From JACCQS01 sp050999295 (GTDB lineage Bacteria > Actinomycetota > Actinomycetes > Mycobacteriales > Geodermatophilaceae): a stretch of 64,000 nt of DNA. Position numbers and translations under genes: made by a program. Below, one piece after another: positions 13,649 through 22,505 of the stretch. Where the stretch lies: NCBI GenBank assembly GCA_050999295.1, contig JBPCPI010000089.1:1-64000 (forward strand), read 5' to 3'. Below the pieces are notes generated by a model, which was given only the letters and a program-made list of their open reading frames with translations, had not been told where the DNA came from and did no database searches. Positions within the stretch are counted from its first letter, which is position 1, and the number at the start of each line of letters is the position of its first letter.

Positions 13649-14173
13649 TCAATTCAGTGCGCTCTCGGCTGTAGCCACGTCGCCGGCGGCATAGCGGACA
13701 TCGCGAAGTGTCGCGTACAGCTCTTCCCACCGTTCGTCGCCGATGTTCTCCAGGCCGAAGTCGACCGCCATCAGATCCGCGGTGGCCCGCTCGACGATGT
13801 TCCGACCGGACTCGGTGATCGAGGCCAGCACGCCACGACCGTCGGCCGGGTTCGGCCGGCGCTGCACCAGCCCGGCCGCGACCAACCGGTCGATGGTGTT
13901 GGTCACGCTTGTCGGGTGCACCATCAGCCGGCTGCCGATGACCTTCAACGGCAATGTCCCGGTCCGGGAGAAACGCAGCAGGACGAGTGCCTCGTACCGC
14001 GCGAAGGTCAGTTCGTACGGTCGTAGCGCCTCGTCGAAGCGGCCGAGCAGGATCTGCTGGGCTCGGAAGACCGACGTCGCTGCCCGCATCGCAGTCGCGG
14101 GTCCCCACACCTGCTCCCAGTTCTCCCCGGCCCGCTCGATCGGGTCGAACGGGAGTCGGAGTTCGCGAGGCAT
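13649..14173 (-). CDS. MarR family transcriptional regulator
   Basis: 174 residues with the MarR winged helix: an N-terminal dimer helix, then ALVLLRFSRTG, a recognition helix around MVHPTSVTNTIDRL, and the wing RRPNPADGRGVLASIT. It probably represses the mutase gene, which starts 78 bases downstream behind two palindromes of the kind MarR dimers bind. An insertion sequence begins only 24 bases upstream of the start codon, so the original promoter of this gene may have been displaced. The acyl-CoA-type effector is a guess from the neighbour. Confidence 0.88.
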   Translation of the reverse strand: MPRELRLPFDPIERAGENWEQVWGPATAMRAATSVFRAQQILLGRFDEALRPYELTFARYEALVLLRFSRTGTLPLKVIGSRLMVHPTSVTNTIDRLVAAGLVQRRPNPADGRGVLASITESGRNIVERATADLMAVDFGLENIGDERWEELYATLRDVRYAAGDVATAESALN

Positions 14174-14196
14174 GGTGGGCAGAGATTACGCGCCCG

Positions 14197-14215
14197 TAGC
14201 TACTTCGACCTGAAA
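14197..14215 (+). repeat. IS left terminal inverted repeat
   Basis: TAGCTACTTCGACCTGAAA; exact reverse complement at 15818-15836. Confidence 0.88.
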
Positions 14216-14289
14216 TAGTCGGTCGACTGAATGTGGGGCACCCCCGAAGGTGGGTGCTTTGGTCGTTCTGATCTTCAGATTCCGGTCGA

Positions 14290-15730
14290 TCAGCTGGCCA
14301 GCGCACCGATCTTGACAAGATTGTGCGCGAGGACCGCCTGTCCGGTCCAGATCCGGGCTCCTTCGGTGCCGTCCAGCCGGGTGCGATCCCATCCGTATCC
14401 TCGTTTGAGGTAGCTGATCCGTCCTTCGCTGCCGGTTCGCCACTTCACGGTCTTTCGGAACGCGGGTCGGTGCTCTTGGGCCTGTCTGGCCTTACCGGGC
14501 TTGCCTTTGCGGGGGATGACGACGCTGCGAACGCCGAGATCGTGCAGGTCGTCCTCGACCCGGCTCTCGCCGTAGCCCCGGTCGGCGGTGACGGTGCGGG
14601 GCTTGCGGCCGGTCCGCTTGATCACGCGTTCGACGGCCGGTGCGAGTTGCGGCGCGTCCGGCGGGTTGCCTTGGGTCACGGTGTGGTCGAGCACGACCCC
14701 GTCGTCGTTGTCGAGGACCTGCGCCTTGTAGCCGAACTCGACCGGCTTGCCGAGTCTGCCTTTGGCGATCGGACGGGCGTCGGGCTCGTGCAGGCTGACC
14801 CGCCGGGTCGCCCCATCCGGAGTGATCCCGGCTACCCGTTGCCTGGTCTGCGCGGCGATCCGGCGGGTTGCATCGAGCAGCTTCGCCAGGTCGTCGACTG
14901 CGCGGCGGAGCCGGCCCCGGCGTCGACCCGCGGCCGCGTCCCGGCCGCCGACCGCGGCAAGGCCGGCGGCCTTCGCCTGCGCACGGCGTAGCGCCCGCCG
15001 GGCGTTGGCCAGCAGCCGCTCGGCCTCGGTGGCCGCCCGCTCGGCAAGCTGGGCGAGTTCACCGGTGATCCGCTGCACCCTGCGCTGCGCCTCGTCCCGG
15101 CCCTGCGCGGCTCGCAGCCGAAGCTTCGCGGCGATCCCGTGCGCCCGCTTGCCCGCTGACCGACTGCGGTCCCGCAGTCGGGTCCGGGTCGCGCCACCGG
15201 CAGCCTGAACTCGCCGGCCCGGTCACGGCGATCCGCCAAATCGCCTTGGCCAACAGGCCCGAGTCCGTCGGATAGGCCACGTCCGCCGGGACCACCGTGG
15301 TGTCCGCGCGCAGCCGCGACGTGCGCAGCAGCTTCGCCTCGGCGGCCTTGGCCAGCAGCGCCTCGTTGCACCCATCCACCGCCGCGGTGCCACACCGAGT
15401 GGTCAGCTTCATCAGCGTCGTCGGATGCGGCACCGTGGCCCCGAGTGGGATCCGGCAGAACAGCCGCCACGTGATCGAGTCGCTGACCTCACGACACAAC
15501 GACTCATATCCCAGCCGGTAGCGGAACTTCAGAAACATCATCCGAAGGTAGGTCTCCACCGGCGTCGACGGGCGGCCCATCCGAGCATCAAAGAACCGCA
15601 CGAACGGCCGAAAGAACGCCGGATCATCCAGCAGGACATCGACCCGAGCCAGCTCCCCGGGCAACACCAGCAACTCCGCCGGCAGGACCGACTCCCACAA
15701 CGAGCGTTGATCGCCTACGGTACGAAACAC
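14290..15730 (-). pseudogene. Frameshifted IS transposase
   Basis: The N-terminal part runs from a GTG at 15730 (MFRTVGDQ, then RPSTPVETYLRMMFLK and LRADTTVVPADV). The C-terminal part continues in another frame from about 15222 (RRVQAAGGATRT) to 14290, with VTADRGYGES and a closing ARIWTGQAVLAHNLVKIG. Reading through requires one single-base shift between about 15222 and 15240; neither frame alone spans the DDE domain. It is either a dead copy or a programmed frameshift. I see no obvious slippery heptamer, so decay is more likely. Sequence ends and flanks are otherwise intact, so the event may be recent. Confidence 0.8.
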
Positions 15731-15817
15731 GATGGCCTCGATCCCTTCTAGCCCAATGGTTCGAGGCCATTCTCTCGATCAACACCGCCCCGATCAGTGA
15801 CCGCCACGCGGCCACTT

Positions 15818-15836
15818 TTTCAGGTCGAAGTAGCTA
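15818..15836 (-). repeat. IS right terminal inverted repeat
   Basis: Exact reverse complement of 14197-14215; defines the right end of the element. Confidence 0.88.
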
Positions 15837-16009
15837 ATGAGGCGGATAACTGCCCGATCTCGCGTCTCGGTGGCGGCCAAACCGGCCTCTATCCCCCGGT
15901 CGCTATGGGACAATTACCGAAAGAGCCGACCGTGGTTTGCTCGCTGGGTCATTCATGCGGTCGGCAGCTGACTACGCGGTGTCTGGGGCAATACTTGGCA
16001 AGGAGGACC

Positions 16010-16759
16010 GTGACCGATCCACTGGTGCAACCGCGTCCTGATGGACAGAACCCCGCCGACTACACCGACGACGTGGTTTCGGCGGACTTGGTCCGCCTCG
16101 TGCGTGACCTGGGTCCGGGTGGCCGGCTGCCGGGTGAACGCGACCTAGCGATCCAGCTAGGGGTCAGCCGGACGGCACTGCGCGACCGGCTTCAACTTCT
16201 CGATGGACTTGGTGTGCTGCGCCGTACGACCGGTTCCGGCACCTATGTCCAGACATTGCAGCCCACCGGACTCGCGCTTGCCCTGAACGTCGCCATAAGC
16301 GTCTCTCAGCTCTCCACCGAGGCGCTGCACTCGGTTCGAATCGCGCTGGAACGGCAAGCGGCCGCCGAGGCAGCTCTGGCCGGTGACTACGTCCTGATGG
16401 CCTACATGCGAAAGGCCATCCACACGATCGATGTCGCGAGCGATGACGCAGATGTCGACGATGCGGACTTCCACTTCCACGACGCGCTCCTTCGCGCCGC
16501 CGGCAACCCAGCGCTCAGCTTCTTCGCCGACGCACTCTCGGGTGTGCTCAAGCGGGCGCTGAGCCAGCGGCGCGCTGAAATGCGACTCCACGTTGGTGAC
16601 CATGAGGTGATGGTCAATGTGCATCAGGCAATCTATGAGGCTGTGCTGTCAGGGGACCCGGCAGCAGCGATGGCAGCGACTGACAATCACTTCGAGACGT
16701 TCGAACACTTTGCCGGGGGTGGGCACTACCGAACCGCGCTACCCCCGCGAGGACGCTGA
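16010..16759 (+). CDS. GntR/FadR-family regulator (paralogue 1)
   Basis: 249 residues from the GTG at 16010, just after AAGGAGG. Winged helix about residues 20-85 (LPGERDLA, LGVSRTALRDRL, RRTTGSGTYVQ), followed by an FCD effector domain with metal/ligand histidines (DADFHFHDALL). It is one of three paralogues in the window (also 27722 and 34181) but the most diverged, and I do not find the TGGTCCTACCA element in front of it. It is convergent with the carrier-protein gene, the 3' ends overlapping by 21 bases, so it closes the biosynthetic cluster on the left and probably regulates it. Confidence 0.87.
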   Translation: MTDPLVQPRPDGQNPADYTDDVVSADLVRLVRDLGPGGRLPGERDLAIQLGVSRTALRDRLQLLDGLGVLRRTTGSGTYVQTLQPTGLALALNVAISVSQLSTEALHSVRIALERQAAAEAALAGDYVLMAYMRKAIHTIDVASDDADVDDADFHFHDALLRAAGNPALSFFADALSGVLKRALSQRRAEMRLHVGDHEVMVNVHQAIYEAVLSGDPAAAMAATDNHFETFEHFAGGGHYRTALPPRGR

Positions 16760-16996
16760 TTCCTTCGGCTGCAAGAAGTGGACCTCAATGGCGTCCAGGG
16801 TCCGGAATTGGTCGACACTGAGTTCATCTGCTGGGATGTCCCTGGCGACGAGGGACTCCAGCAACAAGATGAACTCCATGAAGCTGAGTGAGTCGATAAG
16901 TCGGTTCTCGATCAAGTCGAGATCCCGGGGTATGTCCTCGAGATCGTTGTTCTTCATCTGCAGCCAGTCGATCACGGGCTTGAGGTCTTCCGACAT
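16739..16996 (-). CDS. Acyl/peptidyl carrier protein
   Basis: 85 residues from the ATG at 16996 (a GTG at 16999 would add one residue and give a 4-base overlap with the previous stop). Small acidic helical protein with the phosphopantetheine attachment motif DSLSF, serine S36. It is the last gene of the eight-gene minus-strand operon, directly after the AcpS-type transferase that should activate it. The SerRS-like ligase of the same operon is the kind that loads an amino acid onto a stand-alone carrier protein, so this is its likely acceptor. Not a fatty-acid AcpP by sequence (LLLESLVARDI). Confidence 0.85.
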   Translation of the reverse strand: MSEDLKPVIDWLQMKNNDLEDIPRDLDLIENRLIDSLSFMEFILLLESLVARDIPADELSVDQFRTLDAIEVHFLQPKESASSRG

Positions 16997-17460
16997 CACT
17001 GATCGCTCCTATTCAGGTCTTGGGACATTCCGACGGCGACCGCGACCGCGTACGCGTCCTCATGCGTCATGCTCAGCGTGATGTCACCTACGCCCCGCTG
17101 ACGGGCAAGCTCTTCGGCCCGTCCGTGCAGGGTCACGACGCAGGACCCTCCCGCCGTGCGTCCGATTTCGACGTCTTTCCAGGGTGGCGCCGCTGTCGTC
17201 GGCTGTAGGAGCTTGAACACGGCCTCCTTGGCTGCGAAGCGTGCGGCGAAATGTCGCGCCTGTGCCCCCGACAGAGGGGGAGCCGATTCGATCTCAGTCC
17301 GCGTGAACACCCGGCTCGCGAACCGCTCGCCCAGCCGCGCCACCACGTCGGCCATTCGGAGCACGGACACGATGTCTACCCCTACGACTGGACGTGGCGG
17401 CGGTGTGCTCGAACCCCTTGGCAGGCCCGGCGGCCGCGACGATTCTGCTGACCCGGTCAT
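16996..17460 (-). CDS. AcpS-type 4'-phosphopantetheinyl transferase
   Basis: 154 residues. It transfers phosphopantetheine from CoA to a carrier-protein serine. AcpS motifs are visible: VGVDIV near residue 26 (metal-binding Asp) and ARFAAKEAVFKLL near 73 (catalytic Glu/Lys), with a closing SMTHEDAYAVAVAV. An N-terminal proline-rich tail of about 25 residues is extra. The start codon overlaps the stop of the flavoprotein gene (ATGA) and the end abuts the carrier-protein start. The pairing strongly suggests a dedicated activator for the adjacent carrier protein rather than the housekeeping AcpS. Confidence 0.88.
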   Translation of the reverse strand: MTGSAESSRPPGLPRGSSTPPPRPVVGVDIVSVLRMADVVARLGERFASRVFTRTEIESAPPLSGAQARHFAARFAAKEAVFKLLQPTTAAPPWKDVEIGRTAGGSCVVTLHGRAEELARQRGVGDITLSMTHEDAYAVAVAVGMSQDLNRSDQ

Positions 17461-18485
17461 GAACGCATCGGCGACAACGTTGCGTCGTACTCAGCTCTGA
17501 GCCGGCCGACGATGTCCTTGGCGGGCGCGAGCCGAGTCACGCGCTCGCATGAGGTCCCGCAGTACATGGCCATCAGATCGATCCGCCCTTCGGTACGAGC
17601 AGTGGGCACCGCTGCGCTGTACCGAGGCACAGGTAACCGGCGACCCTCCACATCCGTCGTTGCGATGAATTGAGCGGCCTCACGGTTGCGCGCCTGGGTA
17701 GTCGCGTTCTGAAGCACCCGATGCGGGCGGTGCGGCCATCCGATGTCGAATGCTTCGGTGATCACTGTGTCACCGTCCCCGGCGTCCAGCACGCGTTGCT
17801 TGTAGTCCGGATGGGCGCGTGACTCGCGGGCCGGGATGAAAAGCGTGCCCGCCATGGCCCCATCGGCGCCCTCGGTCAGTGCCGCAGCCAGGTCGACCCC
17901 GGTCGCGATCCCGCCCGCCACGACGAGCACGGCCAGTGGGTGCTGGGAGCGAACTTCGGTGAGCAGTTCTGTCGAGGAAGTCGTGCCGAGATGGTGACCG
18001 CCTGCTTCGCAGCCTTGGAGAACGAGCGCGTCAGCGCCGAGCACGAGCGCTGCAGCCGCGTCCTGGGGTGTGCCGACCTGAACGACGAGATGCCGCTGGG
18101 CGCTCTTGACCAGTTCGCCGAGGTCGCTGTCTGGCAGCCCGAAAGTCGTCACGAACCCAGACTCGGGCAAATCCTCCAGGGCGGCGACGACCTGCTCACA
18201 TGCGGCCGCATGGCCGCTGACCTCAGGGATGACGTTGATCCCGAACGGGCGGTCGCACTGAGCCGCTGTTTGTCGGACAAGTCGGCGGATCGATTCGGCC
18301 CGCTCCTTGTACAACGCCAGGATGCCGCCGGCGCCGGAGTTCGAAACGCCGGCCGCGAGTTCCGGTCCCGCCACGCCACCCATCCCCGCCTGCAGTAGCG
18401 GCAGCGTCAGACCGAGGAGGTCGGTGAGGCGGGTGACGAGGGCATTTCCCCTCGGCATCATCACGTTGGCGTCATGAGCAGTCAT
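17457..18485 (-). CDS. Nitronate monooxygenase / FabK-like flavoprotein
   Basis: 342 residues, FMN-binding TIM barrel of the nitronate monooxygenase (2-nitropropane dioxygenase) family. Markers: LPLLQAGMGGVAG near the N terminus, GADALVLQGCEAGGHHLG with the loop around the catalytic His, VVAGGIATG, and GADGAMAGTLF for phosphate binding. The family includes true nitronate oxidases and FabK enoyl-reductases, which cannot be separated here. In an operon with an AurF-type N-oxygenase, a nitro/nitronate or oxime-type intermediate is an attractive substrate (inference). Overlaps both neighbours. Confidence 0.82.
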   Translation of the reverse strand: MTAHDANVMMPRGNALVTRLTDLLGLTLPLLQAGMGGVAGPELAAGVSNSGAGGILALYKERAESIRRLVRQTAAQCDRPFGINVIPEVSGHAAACEQVVAALEDLPESGFVTTFGLPDSDLGELVKSAQRHLVVQVGTPQDAAAALVLGADALVLQGCEAGGHHLGTTSSTELLTEVRSQHPLAVLVVAGGIATGVDLAAALTEGADGAMAGTLFIPARESRAHPDYKQRVLDAGDGDTVITEAFDIGWPHRPHRVLQNATTQARNREAAQFIATTDVEGRRLPVPRYSAAVPTARTEGRIDLMAMYCGTSCERVTRLAPAKDIVGRLRAEYDATLSPMRS

Positions 18486-19527
18486 CGTCGTCAGCAGGCT
18501 TTCGGGCGATGACGGCGCTGCGGTCGCCGGTCGTCGATCGACAGTCGACGACGGAGAATCCGGCCTCCTGCAACATGTCGCCGAGCTCGGCCACCGACCA
18601 GCACTTGCCGGGTGTGGAGTGCATGAGGAGCACTGAGTATTCGGCCACCGAGCGCGGGCCGGTCTTGCGTCCGTCGATGTGTGCGTCGTGATCGACTAAC
18701 CATCCTCCGGGCGGGAGTGCCGCGAAGGAGGACGCGATCAGATGCCGCACGTGTTCCTGCCCCCAGTCATGGAGAACGTGCGAGAACAGGTGCAGGTCAT
18801 AGCCTTCAGGCAGGGGGTCTGTGAACATGTCACCGGCGATCACGTCGACTCGGTCGGCATACCCACGATCTGCCAGCAGCTGCCGGGCGGCTTGGTCGAC
18901 TGGCGGGCATTCGAAGACCGCCGCCCGCATGTCCGGCATCCGGTCCAGCAGGGCGCAGGCGTAGATGCCCGAGCCGCCTCCGACATCGAGCACCCGACCG
19001 GCGCCGGCCGTACCGTCGAGAGCCACAGCCAGGGCCGGACCGAGGAACCTCCCCCGTGCGTCCATGGCCGCGGTGATCCGCTGGGCGAACGCCGGCTCGA
19101 TGAGCCGCTCGGACCAGTCCTGTCTAGCCTCTGCGCTCGCCCAGGATGCGGGCCTTCCCGTGCGCAGAACTTGGAGTAGCTCGAGGCACGCCGGGCGTTC
19201 TCGTAGCGAGGCGTAGTAGGCGCGAAGATCCCATGGGGAAGTGGCCACGAGATGGTCTGCGGCCAACTGCGTGAGGCGCAAACTGTCGGCTGCGCCGCGC
19301 TGGAGCAGACCCAGCGAGACGAGGTAGGTGGTCATCACGTCGAAGGCTCGCGCATCGAGATCGAGTTGTTGGCAGATCTCCCCGCTGCGAGCCTGCGGGT
19401 TGCCGTCCAGCCACGTGAACAGATCAAGCTCTGCTACTGCCACGATCAGCAGATCAGCGGCGTAGATGCCGTCACGTAACCGGTAGAGGACGTGCGGATC
19501 AGTCGGCTGGTGGCCCGGGGTGATCAC
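18472..19527 (-). CDS. SAM-dependent O-methyltransferase (class I, dimerising) A
   Basis: 351 residues from the GTG at 19527. N-terminal winged-helix dimerisation domain (about 10-100: DLFTWLDG, YLVSLGLLQ) and C-terminal Rossmann methyltransferase with VLDVGGGSGIYA (motif I) and HVLHDWGQEHVRHLI, the hallmark of the O-methyltransferase_2/acetylserotonin-type small-molecule enzymes. The C terminus is acidic (DDDDCS). It overlaps the next methyltransferase by 4 bases; the two are distant paralogues, which suggests two separate methylations or a heterodimer. Confidence 0.87.
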   Translation of the reverse strand: MITPGHQPTDPHVLYRLRDGIYAADLLIVAVAELDLFTWLDGNPQARSGEICQQLDLDARAFDVMTTYLVSLGLLQRGAADSLRLTQLAADHLVATSPWDLRAYYASLRERPACLELLQVLRTGRPASWASAEARQDWSERLIEPAFAQRITAAMDARGRFLGPALAVALDGTAGAGRVLDVGGGSGIYACALLDRMPDMRAAVFECPPVDQAARQLLADRGYADRVDVIAGDMFTDPLPEGYDLHLFSHVLHDWGQEHVRHLIASSFAALPPGGWLVDHDAHIDGRKTGPRSVAEYSVLLMHSTPGKCWSVAELGDMLQEAGFSVVDCRSTTGDRSAVIARKPADDDDCS

Positions 19528-20525
19528 GAGGCACGCGGCTTGGCCGCCACCAACACCGTCGAAACGTTTCCGCCGATAGTGAAGGTCGTCGGTTCCTCGA
19601 ACCCCACCTCACGAAGCAGGGCGGAGGTTTCCCCGATCGTGTAGTCCCCGCCGCCCTCCCACAAGATCATCGAGGAGAGGTGATGCAGCGCAGCAAAGGG
19701 TGGGCTGACCCGGTCCTCGCCCAGAAAGTTGCCGTTGAGGATGACGCGACCGCCGGGCTCGAGGGCGGCGTAGGCGCGCTCGAGAAGCAGGCGTCGCCTC
19801 TCGTCGGTCTCGGCGTGGAACATGTTGGACAGCAGTACGCCAGCGAGCCCGTCGCCATAAGCCGAAGTGGCGTAGTCGCGGGCGACGGCCACGACCCGGT
19901 CTGCCATGCCGAGTTCGGAGATGACCTTGTTGGCGATCGGAACTGTGTCCGGAATATCGAAGATCTGGGCCTGCAGCTGCGGATGTCGCCGGCACAGGGC
20001 CATGGAGTACGCGCCACATCCCCCACCGAGGTCGACGAGTGTTCCCACTAGCGGTGGATCGATGCCGTCGGCCAGCTCGTCGGCCAGCGGCACGGCGTAC
20101 CGGTAGAAACCAATCTCGAGATCCCGCAACTTGGCTGGGTCCGTGCTCATTCCGGAGTCGCCGACCGCTACCGGACCACCTTTACGGACCAGCTCGGTCA
20201 GCTGCGCCCAGGACCGCCCCCACTCCCCCATCGTGCGTACCCATCCGGTCAGACTCTCGTCCGAATCGTCGGCAAGGAATCGGCGAGCTGTCTGAGTGAC
20301 GGAGAAGTGATCCTTGTTCCGCGTGAGCAATCGCATGGCCACGGCCGCGTTCAGTAGCGCGTCGGTTGCTGCCGTGTCCAGTTGTAGGCGGCCCGCCACG
20401 TCCTCGGCGGTGAGTGGACTCTCGAGAAGGGTGTCCACAACTCGCAACTCGGCGAGGGTGTAGAGGACTTCGGCCTGCCAGGTACCGACCGCCAGCTGCG
20501 CGATGTGCCGCATGCCCAGTTCCAT
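19524..20525 (-). CDS. SAM-dependent O-methyltransferase B
   Basis: 333 residues from the ATG at 20525. Same two-domain plan as its neighbour: winged-helix dimer domain (VVDTLLESPLTAEDVAGRL), then a SAM fold with LVDLGGGCGAYSMAL and LLSNMFHAETDERRRLLL. In place of the usual HxxHDW-type catalytic histidine it has NMFHAE, and it ends with VSTVLVAAKPRAS. Substrate not predictable. Separated from the radical SAM gene by 21 bases and overlapping methyltransferase A. Confidence 0.86.
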   Translation of the reverse strand: MELGMRHIAQLAVGTWQAEVLYTLAELRVVDTLLESPLTAEDVAGRLQLDTAATDALLNAAVAMRLLTRNKDHFSVTQTARRFLADDSDESLTGWVRTMGEWGRSWAQLTELVRKGGPVAVGDSGMSTDPAKLRDLEIGFYRYAVPLADELADGIDPPLVGTLVDLGGGCGAYSMALCRRHPQLQAQIFDIPDTVPIANKVISELGMADRVVAVARDYATSAYGDGLAGVLLSNMFHAETDERRRLLLERAYAALEPGGRVILNGNFLGEDRVSPPFAALHHLSSMILWEGGGDYTIGETSALLREVGFEEPTTFTIGGNVSTVLVAAKPRAS

Positions 20526-20546
20526 GATCTACCTACCCATCAACGG

Positions 20547-22505
20547 TCAGGACACAAGAGAGGGGGCTTGGCTGACAACCTCTCGCTCCATGCGTCCGAC
20601 GAAGTACGCGCTCTCCTCGTGATTGGTCGTCGAGACGAAATTGGAGAAACCGACCTTGTAGTAGAAGGCGCTCTCGACCGGGGCTGCCTGCTCGGGGGCG
20701 GGTGTCTCCCCGGCCTTCAAGGCAGCGATCAACGCCGGGACATCCGCGGTCAGCTTGATGGGCCTGCGCCGGTAGAACTGCTCGTTGGCGATGTCGACAA
20801 CCTCGAGATCATCAGCGTCGGTCTCGTTGGACAGGTTGCAGATAGGCAACGTCAGCAGGTCATATGCGAAGACGTCGGCGAGTAGCGGACGCACCTTTTC
20901 CGGCAACAGCGGGTCGATCGCCTCACGCCACCAGCGAGCCAATACGGCCTTGCCGTCGGGGTTGCCGTGCAGGAAGACCAGGGCCGGTCCGACCGCGCTG
21001 GACTCACCGGATGCCTTGCTCGCGATCTCCCGAAGGGGCGCGGACGCGCTGTCGGTCTGCTTGTCCACCCAGTCGCCGAGGTTCAGGAGAACTTGGGATT
21101 GCTCCATACCACCCAAGATCCGCAACGGCGTCCAGATGTTGCGCAATACCAGGTTCTCCGCGATCACCCGCGCCCAGAACAGGAAGCGATGCATCTGTCG
21201 GTTGTCCTCGAGGGACATGGAGTCGTGTGCCAGCACGTATTCGAAATCGTCGTTGTCACCACGAATGGTGATGAAGCCGTAGTCCTTCTTCTTCTCCGAG
21301 TAGTCGGTGTTCGGTAACAGGAGCAACGGATAGGCGGCAATCCGCGACACATGATGGGAGAGCCGGTCATAGCCCTCCAAGAAGGACCGGACGGTCTCCC
21401 CAGGCGACCCCCAGATGATTTCGGCGTAACAGTCGAGTCCCTCGCCTTCCAGCCATTCGACCAGGTCAGTCCAGTCGTTGACCTTCATGTTCTTCCGGTT
21501 CATCCTGTCGAGTGCATCGCCGGAAAGGGTCTGTAGTGCGAGTGTGAAGGAGCTGCGCAGCCCGGCTCGCTTCATGTCGCGCACGATGTTGTAGAAGACT
21601 TTGGACTTGTTCTTCGCCCACGAGGTCTCGAGAGTCTTGGGATAGCCGTATTGTTCCTTGACTTCGATCAGATCTTGTACGAACTCCACATCGATGGGCA
21701 ACATCCCGAAGTTGGCATCGCAGAGAACGATGGTCTCGACCTTGAGTTGGGCCATGAGTTCGAGTTCGGAACGGAGTCTCGCACGAGAGAAGGCGCGAAC
21801 ACGCTGGCCGACGGCGCCGCCCCAGAAACAGAACGAACACTTGTAGGGACATCCGCGGTTGGTCTCCATGAGGGCAACGTCGTACGGAAAGGCGCCGTTC
21901 TCATCCGTCAGCCGGATTGCCCCGGTGAGGAACGGGGACGGAATGACGTCCAGATCCTCGATCCTGGGTCGTTCCTCGGTGGTTGTGATCGCCCCGGAAT
22001 CGTCCTTGAAGGCGATACCCGTAATCGCGCCCAGATGACCGGGTTTCGTGCCGTCGAGGAAGGCATTCAACAGGTCGGCAAAGATGAACTCGCCCTCTCC
22101 GTTGACGATGACATCCACCTCCGGGAACATCGGAAAAACACGGGCTGCCTGGTGGGCAACATGCGTTCCTCCCATGACCACCCACCCATCAGGGTTGAGC
22201 TGCTTGAACGTCTCGGCCAGGGCGGCGAAGGTTCGGGAGTTCCACCCTGCGACGGAGAAGGCCAGGATGTCCGGAGTACCGGCCTGGAAGAGATCGTTCG
22301 CCATGTCCGAGAGCGTCAACCCGCCCCGATAGTTGAAGATCTCGATGTTCATCTCCGCAGCGATGCGGGTGTCAGCAAGAGCGGTGGCCTTCACGTAGCC
22401 AGCGGCCAGGGGCATGGATTCCATGGGCATGTCCCACACGCCTTGTTGCACAAGCCACGCACTGCGGCGCTTCTCCGGTGCGGGTGGGTACAACTCGAGT
22501 GTCAT
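20547..22505 (-). CDS. B12-binding-domain radical SAM protein
   Basis: 652 residues. N-terminal cobalamin-type domain (about 55-150: DILAFSVAGWNSRTF, VVMGGTHVAHQAARVF, VNGEGE). Radical SAM core with CPYKCSFC, a CxxxCxxC [4Fe-4S] cluster motif at C219, C223 and C226, preceded by ETNRGC. A C-terminal extension of about 250 residues is family-specific. Class B enzymes of this kind methylate unactivated carbon or rearrange carbon skeletons; no canonical DxHxxG is seen, which is common in this class. Start overlaps the ligase stop (ATGA). Probable C-methyltransferase acting on the tethered amino acid (inference). Confidence 0.88.
   Translation of the reverse strand: MTLELYPPAPEKRRSAWLVQQGVWDMPMESMPLAAGYVKATALADTRIAAEMNIEIFNYRGGLTLSDMANDLFQAGTPDILAFSVAGWNSRTFAALAETFKQLNPDGWVVMGGTHVAHQAARVFPMFPEVDVIVNGEGEFIFADLLNAFLDGTKPGHLGAITGIAFKDDSGAITTTEERPRIEDLDVIPSPFLTGAIRLTDENGAFPYDVALMETNRGCPYKCSFCFWGGAVGQRVRAFSRARLRSELELMAQLKVETIVLCDANFGMLPIDVEFVQDLIEVKEQYGYPKTLETSWAKNKSKVFYNIVRDMKRAGLRSSFTLALQTLSGDALDRMNRKNMKVNDWTDLVEWLEGEGLDCYAEIIWGSPGETVRSFLEGYDRLSHHVSRIAAYPLLLLPNTDYSEKKKDYGFITIRGDNDDFEYVLAHDSMSLEDNRQMHRFLFWARVIAENLVLRNIWTPLRILGGMEQSQVLLNLGDWVDKQTDSASAPLREIASKASGESSAVGPALVFLHGNPDGKAVLARWWREAIDPLLPEKVRPLLADVFAYDLLTLPICNLSNETDADDLEVVDIANEQFYRRRPIKLTADVPALIAALKAGETPAPEQAAPVESAFYYKVGFSNFVSTTNHEESAYFVGRMEREVVSQAPSLVS

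Larger units (their letters stand above)
14197..15836. mobile_element. Insertion sequence with 19-bp terminal inverted repeats
   Basis: 1,640-base element bounded by TAGCTACTTCGACCTGAAA (14197-14215) and its exact reverse complement (15818-15836). The outermost six bases, TAGCTA, are themselves palindromic, so they may be a target duplication, which would leave 13-bp true inverted repeats. It contains one transposase on the minus strand, broken by a frameshift. It sits between marR and a GntR gene. The family looks like the ISNCY/IS1182-type DDE transposases; I could not confirm the family. Confidence 0.85.
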
